Assembly (NCBI GenBank): GCA_013815325.1
Contig: JACDGM010000014.1
Location: forward strand, 1 to 54,505
DNA length: 54,505 bases
DNA from: Chthoniobacterales bacterium
Lineage (GTDB): Bacteria > Verrucomicrobiota > Verrucomicrobiia > Chthoniobacterales > UBA10450
Direction of reading: 5' to 3'
Shown here: positions 1-7,934 of the stretch, piece after piece
Numbering within the stretch: the first letter of the stretch is position 1
Layout: each line of letters opens with the position of its first letter
Translations under genes and position numbers: made by a program
Notes under the pieces: model-generated
Told to the model about the DNA's origin: nothing
The model's database searches: none
Seen by the model: only the letters and a program-made list of their open reading frames with translations

Positions 1-422
1 CCCTTCTGGCGATCTTCTTCGGCGCTCCATACCTCATCGAAAGAAACGCGGGCCAGTGCTAGAACCCGCTCGATAACCTCAGTCGCCCAAGGTTTCACTT
101 TCTCGGCGACGTAGGCTATGAGGGCCGAATGAGCCAGTCGGCGAAGATCCCTAAACGCCGGCGTAAGCTCCTTGTCGATTAACGCACCTTTTGCTTTAGC
201 TAGGTTCGCATCAGATGGGTCCGCAACGTAAGCTTCGGACGCTTCGATATAACGACCTTTGATATAGTCCGGAAACAAATAAAACCGATTGCCGGCAAGT
301 CGATCGAACTCTATCTGTAAGAATTTGGCGACGTTTAACTCTTCGCGGGTTAACTCTGGTAGAGAACTTGTCGAGACGGACGGGTTAGTTTGGTTATTAG
401 GAGCTGTGTCTATTGCTTTCAT
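1..422 (-). CDS. Hypothetical protein, partial (C-terminus beyond the window edge)
   Basis: An open frame of 140 codons runs from an ATG at 422 to the left edge with no stop. The product starts MKAIDTAPNNQTNPSV and is then predicted mostly helical and charged, with several alternating Leu/Ala/Glu helices (for example around AEKVKPWATEVIERVLALAR). I recognise no family. No strong Shine-Dalgarno is visible upstream. It is the third gene of a leftward set (after 996-1235 and 526-999) inside the integrated element, so it is probably element cargo or a replication/maintenance accessory; that is inference. Its 3' end must be read from the neighbouring sequence. Confidence 0.6.
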   Translation of the reverse strand, partial: MKAIDTAPNNQTNPSVSTSSLPELTREELNVAKFLQIEFDRLAGNRFYLFPDYIKGRYIEASEAYVADPSDANLAKAKGALIDKELTPAFRDLRRLAHSALIAYVAEKVKPWATEVIERVLALARVSFDEVWSAEEDRQK

Positions 423-525
423 TTGTTTGGTTAGAAAAAACCCGACGGCGCGCTCGTTTTGTGTATGTCCTCACACCAATTCGGCTTTGGCTGGGTTTCG
501 GGCACGCCGCCGGGAGATTGAAATT

Positions 526-999
526 CTAGAGGCCCAAGCGGCCCGCGTGTTGATTGTAGAACTGCGCGGCTTCAGTCGGTTCCGCGATTTGGTTGTAAGC
601 CAGCATAAAATCAGCGACCGTGCTAGGTCCGGCAGCGCCGGCCTCAATCATGGGTTTAGTAGAATCGACTCCGAGGCGGCGGGCGTGAGTGGAATAAAAC
701 GAAGACCGTTGCCGGGCGTCTTTGATGCCATTCATCTGCCGTACAAACTCATCCAGCGTCATCGGCGTTTTCGTGCCCTCACTGACATCTAATCGCGCCG
801 CCTGGCTAACCGGCACGGAATGATTTACTCTCGGCGAGCCCTTCTCGATCGCTGCGACCGCTTGTTCCAGCTCTTTTATGCCGGCGCTCATCTCCGGGTC
901 TGGCGGCGGAGCAGACTCACGCAATTTTTTTAGATTTGCCGCGGCCTTTTCGAAGACGTTTGGTCGGTTTGTTGCTGATCGATTCATTGTGGTTTTCAT
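526..999 (-). CDS. Hypothetical protein of the integrated element (157 aa)
   Basis: The frame encodes a soluble protein with a basic start (MKTTMNRSATNRPNVFEKAA), a short helical stretch near residues 18-55, and two similar segments ending in ARRLGVDS (about residue 110) and AGRLGL (C-terminus). These look like an internal duplication of a roughly 45-residue unit: FVRQMNGIKDARQRSSFYS against FMLAYNQIAEPTEAAQFYN. Its start overlaps the stop of the upstream gene (996-1235) by four bases, which suggests translational coupling. No family recognised. No signal peptide or membrane segment. Confidence 0.6.
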   Translation of the reverse strand: MKTTMNRSATNRPNVFEKAAANLKKLRESAPPPDPEMSAGIKELEQAVAAIEKGSPRVNHSVPVSQAARLDVSEGTKTPMTLDEFVRQMNGIKDARQRSSFYSTHARRLGVDSTKPMIEAGAAGPSTVADFMLAYNQIAEPTEAAQFYNQHAGRLGL

Positions 1000-1235
1000 G
1001 TTTTTGTTTTCGGGAAAAGGCGGCTCGCGATCTCCTCCGCAGTTGTTGCCTGGAGTGCGATTTCCACACGGCGGACAGTGTTTTGCTTGAAGAGATAGAT
1101 TCGGCCTGCGATCGCATCAGGCTGGACCGTCCGATTGTGCACCGCTGCCACAAGTCGCCAATACGGAATCCGCAGCCTTTGCGAGACCGCGAAGAGTTCG
1201 ATCATTTTTTCCGGTGTGCGGGGCGTGCGGGGCAT
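996..1235 (-). CDS. Small helix-turn-helix (MerR/excisionase-like) protein, 79 aa
   Basis: The 79-residue product resembles the winged helix-turn-helix fold of small MerR/Xis-type proteins: a recognition-type segment RLRIPYWRLVAAVHNRTV (residues about 21-38) is followed by a wing-like GRIYLFKQNTVRRV. It would bind DNA as a regulator or architectural factor of the element. It is first in the leftward set that continues with 526-999. About 70 bp upstream lies one copy of the 19-bp sequence shared with the other divergent control region (2523-2541). Function inferred from fold resemblance only. Confidence 0.6.
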   Translation of the reverse strand: MPRTPRTPEKMIELFAVSQRLRIPYWRLVAAVHNRTVQPDAIAGRIYLFKQNTVRRVEIALQATTAEEIASRLFPKTKT

Positions 1236-1303
1236 GGTGATACCGGTGCGCTCTTATCAAAAAGCTTTTTGCATTATACTTTACTTCAGACGTCAAATTG
1301 CGC

Positions 1304-1322
1304 CATGTCACTTTTCACTTTT
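1304..1322 (-). promoter_or_regulatory. 19-bp putative operator, copy A
   Basis: On the minus strand this reads AAAAGTGAAAAGTGACATG, two tandem AAAAGTG units followed by ACATG. An identical 19-mer lies at 2523-2541 on the plus strand. Both copies sit in divergent intergenic spaces of the same element (here between 996-1235 and 1401-1925). A repeated word of this length at two control regions is most simply a binding site for one of the element's helix-turn-helix proteins. The binding protein is unknown. Confidence 0.5.
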
Positions 1323-1400
1323 CGGAAATGAACCAATCGTTCTATTCCGTTCACTCGTGAGAGTGTAGATCAGTGTAGGAATCGCACGAAAGAGCGCAAA

Positions 1401-1925
1401 ATGTTCTCGCTTTACCGCTTTCCCGACTCTCAGGATTACGGTCAAATGCGCAAAAAAAATTGTAGACCGTCCTGGATCGACAACGCGAAGAGCTACGCCA
1501 TAAAGGTGGTTCGTGTGTCAGGACCTTCACCTTCGGAGAAACTCAAAACTCCAGAGAATGCTGCTGCCTACTGGCGATCGACGATTGCGCGAAAACGCTG
1601 GTTCGACGAGAACAAGGAACACCTCGTCGTCCTCCTGCTTTCTACCCGCTACAATGTTCTCGGCTTCTCGCTCGTCGCAATCGGCAGCATGAATGAGTGC
1701 GTCGCGCATCCGCGCGAGATATTCCGCGCCGCCGTCGCAGGCGGGGCGTATGCCATCATCGTCGTCCATAATCACCCCTCGGGGGACCCTTCCCCCAGCA
1801 GCCACGATCTCTCGCTGACCAGGCGGCTGAAGGAGTCAGCGGAGATTCTTCAAATACGGCTGCTGGACCATGTCATCATTGGGAAAAGCGATTATTTCTC
1901 GTTCGAGGAGGTCTGCGAAGCTTAA
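1401..1925 (+). CDS. RadC-like JAB/MPN domain protein
   Basis: The 174-residue product has the metal-binding JAMM/MPN+ signature of the RadC family, HNHPSGDPSPSSHD at about residues 123-136, with the preceding conserved NECVAHPREIFRAA and IIVVHNHPSG strands. The family's helix-hairpin-helix N-terminus is absent; this short form is common on plasmids, phages and genomic islands. Its biochemical role is not established: RadC was wrongly linked to recombinational repair, and the domain looks like an isopeptidase or nuclease fold. It converges on and overlaps 1876-2514 by about 50 bp. The start at 1401 is the first ATG in frame; a later start, such as the ATG before RKKNCRPS, is possible. Confidence 0.8.
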   Translation: MFSLYRFPDSQDYGQMRKKNCRPSWIDNAKSYAIKVVRVSGPSPSEKLKTPENAAAYWRSTIARKRWFDENKEHLVVLLLSTRYNVLGFSLVAIGSMNECVAHPREIFRAAVAGGAYAIIVVHNHPSGDPSPSSHDLSLTRRLKESAEILQIRLLDHVIIGKSDYFSFEEVCEA

Positions 1926-2514
1926 AACGGTGTCGCATCCCATCGATGAACTCCTCGACCTCACTAAGTTTCTCAATCGCGCTTAAGGCGATGTCCGCCG
2001 TCCATGTGGGGAGAACTGGATATATCTGCCTCATTAGGAGCTCAAAACTAAATGCGAATCCGTGAAAAGAGGAGACGCCAATCCGCTTCCTCTCTCGACG
2101 GGTGACTTTGATCCGCGTCACCACCGTCTTGCGGATACTCAACTGCAGCTCATGCGGTGATAGCTTGTGGATCTTCGCCAGTTTCAGCCACATCAAACGG
2201 CCAGTGGTATCCAATCGGCCCGCATCCAACACAGTGTAATGTTCCATTGTTAAGATTCGACGTTTCGGCCGAATTGACATCGGGACAGAGCCCCACCGCT
2301 TTTTTTTCGGGCGCCTCTTATACAAAAGGCGTGGGGTCTTCCACGCGTTTTTTTTGGAGCGTGCTTTCTTCACCCATCTCGGAAAACCGCGCTGGGTCTC
2401 ATCGAAGATCCACTGGCCGCCGGCAGTCCGCGACGCGCCCGGAATACTCGCGGCGACGCGTGAAATATGTCGTGGGGTATAACCGGTCAGGCGGACCAGG
2501 TCTGCGCGTTTCAT
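1876..2514 (-). CDS. Helix-turn-helix protein of the integrated element (about 212 aa)
   Basis: I place the start at the ATG at 2514 (MKRADLVRLTGY) because an earlier ATG would put the shared 19-bp operator inside the gene. Residues 1-40 look like a DNA-binding helix-turn-helix (LTGYTPRHISRVAASIPGA) with a wing ending in GGQWIFDET. A very basic linker (KKARSKKNAWKTPRLLYKRR) and a C-terminal helical domain follow. It is divergent from the excisionase-like gene at 2539, with only 24 bp between starts, so the two probably share control. The 3' end overlaps the RadC-like gene on the other strand. No closer family recognised. Confidence 0.6.
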   Translation of the reverse strand: MKRADLVRLTGYTPRHISRVAASIPGASRTAGGQWIFDETQRGFPRWVKKARSKKNAWKTPRLLYKRRPKKKRWGSVPMSIRPKRRILTMEHYTVLDAGRLDTTGRLMWLKLAKIHKLSPHELQLSIRKTVVTRIKVTRRERKRIGVSSFHGFAFSFELLMRQIYPVLPTWTADIALSAIEKLSEVEEFIDGMRHRFKLRRPPRTRNNRFSQ

Positions 2515-2522
2515 AAGCCCGA

Positions 2523-2541
2523 AAAAGTGAAAAGTGACATG
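2523..2541 (+). promoter_or_regulatory. 19-bp putative operator, copy B
   Basis: This plus-strand AAAAGTGAAAAGTGACATG is identical to the minus-strand sequence at 1304-1322. Its last three bases are the proposed ATG of the excisionase-like gene (2539), and it lies 9 bp beyond the start of the divergent gene 1876-2514. A protein bound here would cover the ribosome-binding regions of both genes. Confidence 0.5.
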
Positions 2542-2832
2542 AACCATTTTGACACTTCAAGTAATGGTATGAAACAAGAAACTTCAGATGCGGCGGTGCC
2601 TCTTTCGGCTCAGCCGCCAATGTCCCTCGCCAAGTTTGTCGCGCAAACGGGGCTCTCGCCGGTGACGTGCTGGCGCTACCGCAATCACGGCTGGCTCAAA
2701 ACCATCGTGATTGCGGGACGGCACTATGTCACCCGCGAAGCGATCGAAGAATTCAATCGCCGTGCGGCTGCGGGGGAATTCGCCGGCACACTCAAAAACC
2801 CATCGGCGGCTCGAAACCGAGCCGGCGTGTAA
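2539..2832 (+). CDS. Excisionase-like helix-turn-helix protein (97 aa)
   Basis: The core is a typical small Xis/MerR-like domain: SLAKFVAQTGLSPVTCWRYR (helix-turn-helix) followed by GWLKTIVIAGRHYVTREAIE (wing). Such proteins bend DNA during excision or regulate element genes. I chose the ATG at 2539 over an upstream in-frame ATG at 2467, which would place 24 residues across the divergent gene's start. The stop codon is followed directly by the GTG of the helicase gene, so the two are translated together. The position in front of the replication gene fits a recombination directionality factor or replication regulator; the choice between these is open. Confidence 0.65.
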   Translation: MNHFDTSSNGMKQETSDAAVPLSAQPPMSLAKFVAQTGLSPVTCWRYRNHGWLKTIVIAGRHYVTREAIEEFNRRAAAGEFAGTLKNPSAARNRAGV

Positions 2833-4311
2833 GTGGACTTAGCGAATCAAATCGAGCAACTGCTAGCCGAGGAGATAGCTGCCGATCTCGTATCGCAGAT
2901 GCCCCTGCCCGAACCTTCAGCACCTCCTCCGGCCGCCAAACGTAGAGGAAAGATCGTGGTGGGGAAGGATGGCAAGGCTGACTTCGTCCCGGATCTTGAC
3001 CCTTCCGGTGTACTTCACGAGATGGGCCTTTATTGGTTGCAAGGGTCGCCGTCCTATTTCTTGAAAAGGAACGAGGCGGGACGCCAGCGCTTTGTCGAAA
3101 TGGGGGTGCGCGACGTGGTCCGGAAGCTGAAACTCCGAGGATTTCGAAGCAAAAAGGACGAGAACGACATCTCCCAGATTGACCGCATTCTGAACGAAAT
3201 AACGGAGTCGCGCACGGTTGACGTTGTAGCCAGCATTGGAGGCACCCCCGCAGGCGTCTACGACCTGCCCGGTGGGCGCGTGCTGGTGCGCGAGTCCCCT
3301 CGTCTGATTGAGCCCATACCGGGCGATTTCCCCACCATCGAAGAGTTCCTGACGCAGACGTTAGGCGAGGGCTCCGTGCGGTTCTCTTGCTGGCTCAAGA
3401 TTGCGTATGAGGCTCTCCGGGCCGGCCAGCGCCGCCCTGGTCAGGCACTCATCTTGATCGGGCCGCCGGATTGCGGCAAAAGTCGGATCCAGCATCAAAT
3501 CATCACCGCGATCCTGGCCGGTCGTGCAGCCGATCCGAAGTCGTTCTTTTTTGGTCGCACTGATTTCAACGCCGAGCTCGTCGGCGCCGAGCATTTACTG
3601 ATCGAAGAAGTACCATCTTCATCGAAACACGAAGAGCGGCTCTTCTTCGGGGAAAGGATCAAGGAAATTGTCGCAAACGATACCGCCCGGCTGCACAAAA
3701 AGAATCGGGATGCCGTGACTGTCTCGCCCTTCTGGCGACTTTCGATCAGCTTGAACGACAACCGGGAAAAGCTCCGATGTTTGCCCCCGCTGAGCGACGA
3801 TCTGGCGGAAAAAATTATCATGCTCACGGTACGACCGGCGCCGGAATTCTGGGAGCGTTTCGCCGATGAACCCGATCCACGATCCGCCTTCCGCGAGGCG
3901 ATTGCGGCGGAGATGCCGGCTTATGCTCATTATTTGCTTTCGCTGGCGATCCCTCCGGAACTGCTGGCGCGTCGCTATGGCGTGGCCTCTTTTATTCCGG
4001 AAGAACTCGGGGATGACATCTTCGAGGGCGAGCCTGAACACCATCTGCTCCTGCTTATCAACAAGGGTCTTAAAACGAGCGACGAACCTTGGGAAGGCGA
4101 TGCGGAGGATTTGAAGCAAACGCTTTGCGCTGATGACTCGCCGGTCAAATCGTCGGCCCGCAAACTTATCGGTTCGCTGGCAAATTTAGGAACGCTCGGA
4201 ATTTGGCTGAAGCACCTCTCTGTAAGGTACCCCTCGCGAATTAAGCAGGCACGGCGCAAAGCAACTGAGCGCCCCTGGATCATTCATCGGGCCCCGCCCG
4301 CCAAGGATTAG
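2833..4311 (+). CDS. Phage/plasmid-type replicative helicase (AAA, SF3-like), no primase domain
   Basis: A 492-residue protein starting with GTG immediately after the upstream stop. An N-terminal region of about 190 residues is followed by a P-loop ATPase: Walker A GPPDCGKS (about residues 212-219), a Walker B-like HLLIEEVPSS (about 256-265) and a downstream polar segment WRLSISLNDN, as in the SF3/DUF5906 helicases fused to primases in P4-like satellites. No DNA-primase catalytic domain is visible, so it would need a separate primase, perhaps host DnaG. It is predicted to unwind the element's origin during episomal replication. The assignment rests on motif order and context. Confidence 0.65.
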   Translation: MDLANQIEQLLAEEIAADLVSQMPLPEPSAPPPAAKRRGKIVVGKDGKADFVPDLDPSGVLHEMGLYWLQGSPSYFLKRNEAGRQRFVEMGVRDVVRKLKLRGFRSKKDENDISQIDRILNEITESRTVDVVASIGGTPAGVYDLPGGRVLVRESPRLIEPIPGDFPTIEEFLTQTLGEGSVRFSCWLKIAYEALRAGQRRPGQALILIGPPDCGKSRIQHQIITAILAGRAADPKSFFFGRTDFNAELVGAEHLLIEEVPSSSKHEERLFFGERIKEIVANDTARLHKKNRDAVTVSPFWRLSISLNDNREKLRCLPPLSDDLAEKIIMLTVRPAPEFWERFADEPDPRSAFREAIAAEMPAYAHYLLSLAIPPELLARRYGVASFIPEELGDDIFEGEPEHHLLLLINKGLKTSDEPWEGDAEDLKQTLCADDSPVKSSARKLIGSLANLGTLGIWLKHLSVRYPSRIKQARRKATERPWIIHRAPPAKD

Positions 4312-4314
4312 AAA

Positions 4315-4455
4315 ATGCTACGGAACGAGGAAGACGACTTCGAGGTCTTCGTGCGCGAGAAATACGGCGATGGGTGCATCATCAGCACCGAAGATCTGAG
4401 GGCCGCGTGGGAAGAGTGGATCGAGAGTGAGCCAGACGATCCGCGTTACGAATGA
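4315..4455 (+). CDS. Very small acidic protein (46 aa)
   Basis: An ATG three bases after the helicase stop opens a 46-codon frame ending at a TGA. The product (MLRNEEDDFEVFVREKYGDG at its start) is strongly acidic and ends EWIESEPDDPRYE. The tight spacing to the helicase gene argues that it is translated with it. No family recognised; small acidic proteins of mobile elements sometimes mimic DNA, but there is no direct evidence for that here. Confidence 0.5.
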   Translation: MLRNEEDDFEVFVREKYGDGCIISTEDLRAAWEEWIESEPDDPRYE

Positions 4456-4497
4456 GGGACTCTGACAGGATGACGGGCGTGACGGGATTTGCGCAAC

Positions 4498-5712
4498 TCA
4501 GCCGGAATTCTTCTGCTTGTTTCCGATTGTCAGGCGGGCGGCCATGTCGGCCCGGTGGTGATCGAGGAGATGGCCGTAGACCGATCCCACGAGAACCCCG
4601 CCGTCCGAGTGGCCTAACCACAAGGAGATGGTCATAAAGTCGATGCCGGCCATCACACAAGCGGAACAAAAGTAATGGCGAAAATCGTGGAAGCCGAGGC
4701 CCGGGAGGCCGGCTCTAGCCCGCACTAGTTTCAGGCTTTCGCGGAAGCGCTTCGCGTGGACGTCGCGCGGGCCGCGTTGGGGCGAGGGAAAGAGCCACGA
4801 GCAGTCGGGCGCCCGGCGCGCGTCCATCTCGCGCAGGAGCGCGGCGAGATGCGGATTAAATTCGACGTCGCGCGCCTTGCCGTTTTTCGACAATCCATCG
4901 GCGCCGATTGTCACGATCGCGTGCTCGAAATCGACATCCTCCCAACGGATGCGAAGCGCTTCCTTTTCTCGCGCGCCAGTGAAAGCGAGAAAGCGCAGGT
5001 AGTCGGCGAACTGGACGGCGTTCTTAGGGCAGGCGGTCGTGACTAACTCCAGGATGCCATCGAATTGGCCCGGGCTAAGAAGCGTGCGCTTCGGGGGCGG
5101 CTCTTCCTCGAGGAATTTCGTCCGCGGCAGTTCGCGCAGGAGGCCTTGCTCGCGCGCGAGTTTGAGCACGTTGCGGAGAATGATCAGGTCGAGGTTGGCG
5201 GTGCGCGCGGCGACCGGCTGGCGCAGGTTCCCGCAGAAAATGCCGCCGCCCAGCCTCCGCTCGGTATGGCTGCCGATCAGCGCCGGCGTAATCCGGTCTA
5301 CCCGGACCTGCCCAAAATGTTCCCGCCAGCGGGCCAGGGCCATCCGCTCACTTAAAAGCGTGGCCGGTCGTTTGCGTTGAATTATCTTATTCGCGAAGTA
5401 GGTGTCACAGTAGTCATCGAAGGTCGGCTTTCGGCCCAGGCTCGGCAGAGCATTCTGGCGCCGCTCACTCCGCTTGATTTCCACGGCCTCCTTTGCCTCG
5501 GCCAGATTCTTAACGGCCAGGCCGTCACCATTGAAGAGCGCGAAACGGCGCGCGGTCTTACGACCATCGCCACGCTCGACCCAGAGCTGGGCATAGAAGC
5601 GGCCATTGCGCTGATGGAGGCCAGGGACGCGCCGGTTGCGCGAATCGCAGACCGGGATAAACTTCGCGGCATGATTGGGTGCGAGCGGCAAACTGGTTTC
5701 ACGACGTTGCAT
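4498..5712 (-). CDS. int: Tyrosine recombinase (integrase)
   Basis: A 404-residue site-specific recombinase. An N-terminal arm and core-binding (SAM-like) domain (about residues 85-185, FDDYCDTYFANKII onward) precede the catalytic domain. That domain has the first Arg in FTGAREKEALRIRW (about 260), the HxxR box in GFHDFRHYFCSACV (about 350), GHS in WLGHSDG, and the nucleophile Tyr in GSVYGHLLDHH near residue 380. It would catalyse integration and excision of the element. It converges with the helicase operon and starts 80 bp from the tRNA-Leu gene. Two direct repeats just upstream of its start may be arm-type or regulatory sites. Confidence 0.93.
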   Translation of the reverse strand: MQRRETSLPLAPNHAAKFIPVCDSRNRRVPGLHQRNGRFYAQLWVERGDGRKTARRFALFNGDGLAVKNLAEAKEAVEIKRSERRQNALPSLGRKPTFDDYCDTYFANKIIQRKRPATLLSERMALARWREHFGQVRVDRITPALIGSHTERRLGGGIFCGNLRQPVAARTANLDLIILRNVLKLAREQGLLRELPRTKFLEEEPPPKRTLLSPGQFDGILELVTTACPKNAVQFADYLRFLAFTGAREKEALRIRWEDVDFEHAIVTIGADGLSKNGKARDVEFNPHLAALLREMDARRAPDCSWLFPSPQRGPRDVHAKRFRESLKLVRARAGLPGLGFHDFRHYFCSACVMAGIDFMTISLWLGHSDGGVLVGSVYGHLLDHHRADMAARLTIGNKQKNSG

Positions 5713-5719
5713 GCCGTTT

Positions 5720-5741
5720 CTCTAGCACAACCTCTAGCACA
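5720..5741. repeat. Two direct repeats CTCTAGCACA upstream of the integrase
   Basis: CTCTAGCACA occurs at 5720-5729 and again at 5732-5741, 12 bp centre to centre and so nearly one helical turn apart, between the integrase start and the tRNA-Leu gene. This is where arm-type integrase sites, Xis sites or an autoregulatory operator are expected. The function is inferred from position only. Confidence 0.45.
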
Positions 5742-5792
5742 CAGTCAAGCCCGGATGCACAGATTCAGTGTAAGTGCCTCTGGGTCAACATA

Positions 5793-5876
5793 GCCGGCGT
5801 GGCGGAACTGGCAGACGCGCTGGACTCAAAATCCAGTACTCGCAAGGGTGTGTGGGTTCGATCCCCTCCGCCGGCA
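5793..5876 (+). tRNA. tRNA-Leu (anticodon CAA)
   Basis: This is a class II tRNA. The acceptor stem GCCGGCG (5793-5799) pairs with CGCCGGC (5869-5875), with discriminator A at 5876. The anticodon stem CTGGA/TCCAG encloses the loop CTCAAAA, giving anticodon CAA for UUG codons. A long variable arm follows (about TACTCGCAAGGGTGT), then the T-arm GTGGGTTCGATCCCC. The CCA end is not encoded. It flanks the integrated element and is its likely integration landmark. Confidence 0.93.
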
Positions 5877-5905
5877 CTTCCTCGTGCTCCTAAGCAGCAG
5901 AATAT

Positions 5906-7820
5906 CTAAATCCGCCACTTCGAGCGGCTGGAGAACAGCAAGACGAAAGTTCTCGGCACCCGAAGAAACCCAGCGATGACTCCGCGCCATCCCACGGTCA
6001 AGCCGACGCTCGTTTTGAATTTCTCCTGATCCGATAAGCGCGCGCTCTGCGGCTGGGTTTTTGCCAGGTCGAGATTCAGGATCGTCCCGATAAGGCCGAG
6101 ATGCGAAAAAGCCTGCGGGAAATTTCCGAGGAACGCGCCGCTGCGGGCGTCGATTTCCTCGGCAAAAAGTCCGAGCGGGCTCGCGCACTTGAGCAGATTC
6201 TCGAGCAGCGCTTCCGCGCGGTCGAGCTCGCCTTCTTTGATGAGGTGATTGATCAGCCAAAAGCTACAGAGCACGAACGCGCCCTCCCCATTTGCGCGCT
6301 GGCTTTCGTTGCGAAAACCAGGGCGCCCTCTCCGAGATCGCGCTCGATTCGCTCGCGCGTGGAGCGGGCGAGATCGGGCGGAAGAAAGTCGCTCGTAAAA
6401 GCGAGCAGGCTCGCGGCATCGACTGCCTGCTTCTCGTAGGTCTGCGCGAGAAAGCGCGTCCGTTTTTCATTTTCACTCCGTCGGCCAAGACTTGTGCGCG
6501 AATTTCTTCGCAGACCTTTTCCAGCTCCCCTTTTCTCTTTTTCGTGAGTTCCGTCGCGGTCCCCAATCCATTCCAGGCCATCACTTTTCCGTAGGTGTAA
6601 AGGCGGCGCTCGACGGATTCCCAGACGCCGTTTTCCGGCTCCGGCCAGCGCCGCAGGAGCGTGTCGATGGAGCGGTCGATCGACTTCCGCATCGGCCGAT
6701 CGATCTTGCCACCTGTGTGCTGGAAACAAGAAAACGCTTCGAGAATGTGCGCGAAGGTGTCGAGTTGCAGTTGATTGCCCGCGCGGTTGCCGGTGCGGAC
6801 CGGCTGCGAATCGAAATACCCGCGCAAATGGCTGAGCTTCTCTTCCTGCGGAGCAGCGCCCCCGCGGATGCCGTAGAGAACGCCGACCGGGTCGCTCCCC
6901 TCGTCATCGTTTTCCTGCGCTTGCCTAACGATAAAGTGGAGGAACGCTTTCGCTTCCCCGGAGTAGCCGAGGCGAAAGAGCGTGTCGATCAGCAGCCCGG
7001 TATCGCGCAGCCAGGTGAAGCGGTAATCCCAGTTCGCTTCGCCGCCCGGCGCTTCCGGGAGCGACGTCGTCGGCGCGGCGACGAACGCGCCGCTCGGCGC
7101 GTAAGTCAGCAATTTCAGCGTGACGGCGCTGCGCCTAACGACCTCCTGATGCGGTCCGCGGTAATAGTTGAACAGGTTCCACTCGTGCCAGAGGCTTCCG
7201 TGATTTCCTGCCAGCGATCGATCGCGGCGAAATCAGGCGCGGTTCGTTCGTCGCTGTAATCGAGCACGGCAAAATGGCGGCTGCCCGACTCGAGCGAAAA
7301 CTCCGCGACCAAATCGCTCTCTTCGACGGTGAGCGGCACGCTTGTGAAAAGGGAAACATCGACCATCGAATAACCGCCCTTGACCACCTGCCAGGCTGGT
7401 TGCCTTCGCGCGTAATCCGGCCGCGCCTGCACGGCCATACGCATGCGCACGGCGCGGCCGCCTTCGAGCGCGATCGTGCGCACTAGTTTTCGCGTCGGAT
7501 GGAGCGAAGTAAAATCGTAAAAGCGCGCATCCGACCGGCGCGCGACGACGAAAAAATCCGTCACGACCACCGTTCCGCTGTCGGGGGAAACGCGTCTCGA
7601 GCACCGCCGAATTGTTTAGGTAACGCCGTGTCACTTGGCAGGGATCGGCTGGCCGGATTGAAAACGTTCCTCCGTTTTCACGATCGAGCAGCGCCCCGAA
7701 AAAAGAGCCGCCGTCGAACGCCGGAAGACAGAGCCAACCGATCCCGCCCTGCGGATTGATCAGCGCAGCGGTCTCGCAATTGCCGATGAGGCCGTAGTCT
7801 TTGATGGGATGATCGTTCAT
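5906..7820 (-). pseudogene. GH15 family glucoamylase / glucodextranase-like gene with four frameshifts
   Basis: Read leftwards from the ATG at 7820 (MNDHPIKDYGLIGN), pieces of one GH15 protein appear in order but in changing frames. They include the N-terminal NCETAALINPQGGIGWLCLP, the catalytic-domain sequence [15 protein letters not shown] with its downstream [12 protein letters not shown], and the C-terminal [12 protein letters not shown] and FPQAFSHLGLIG. Four single-base losses are needed to explain it: in the G run at 7583-7587, near 7192, in the T run at 6470-6473, and near 6312. With these repaired the protein would be about 640 residues, a normal length. Either the gene is recently dead or the consensus has indel errors. 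GH15 enzymes release glucose or trehalose-type products from alpha-glucans. The 3' end lies 30 bp from tRNA-Leu. Confidence 0.8.
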
Positions 7821-7934
7821 GGCGCTGATTCGGCTTTCGTTAGGCGAGTGGGAGCAGAAAGCGCGGAATTTATTCGCGCGCGCGCGCTCACAAAAAACAG
7901 GTCCTCGCAGCGCGCGACGGGCGAAAGAAGAGCC

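Larger units (their letters stand above)
1..5792. mobile_element. Integrated satellite-like element next to tRNA-Leu (left end outside the window)
   Basis: The segment carries a tyrosine integrase, an excisionase-like gene, a primase-less replicative helicase, a RadC-like protein, two further helix-turn-helix proteins and small orphan genes. This is the modular content of P4-like satellites or integrative plasmids. It contains none of the GCCTAACGA words that are frequent in the rest of the window, consistent with foreign origin. No structural, conjugation or portal genes are visible in the part seen. The tRNA gene lies with its 5' end toward the element, which is unusual because most elements enter at the 3' end, so the exact attachment site is not proven. 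No repeated tRNA fragment was found inside the window. Confidence 0.7.

Noticed and set aside
289..792. A rightward 167-codon gene at the left edge
   Set aside because: It is antisense to two leftward frames (1-422 and 526-999) that have better protein-like composition and coupled starts.
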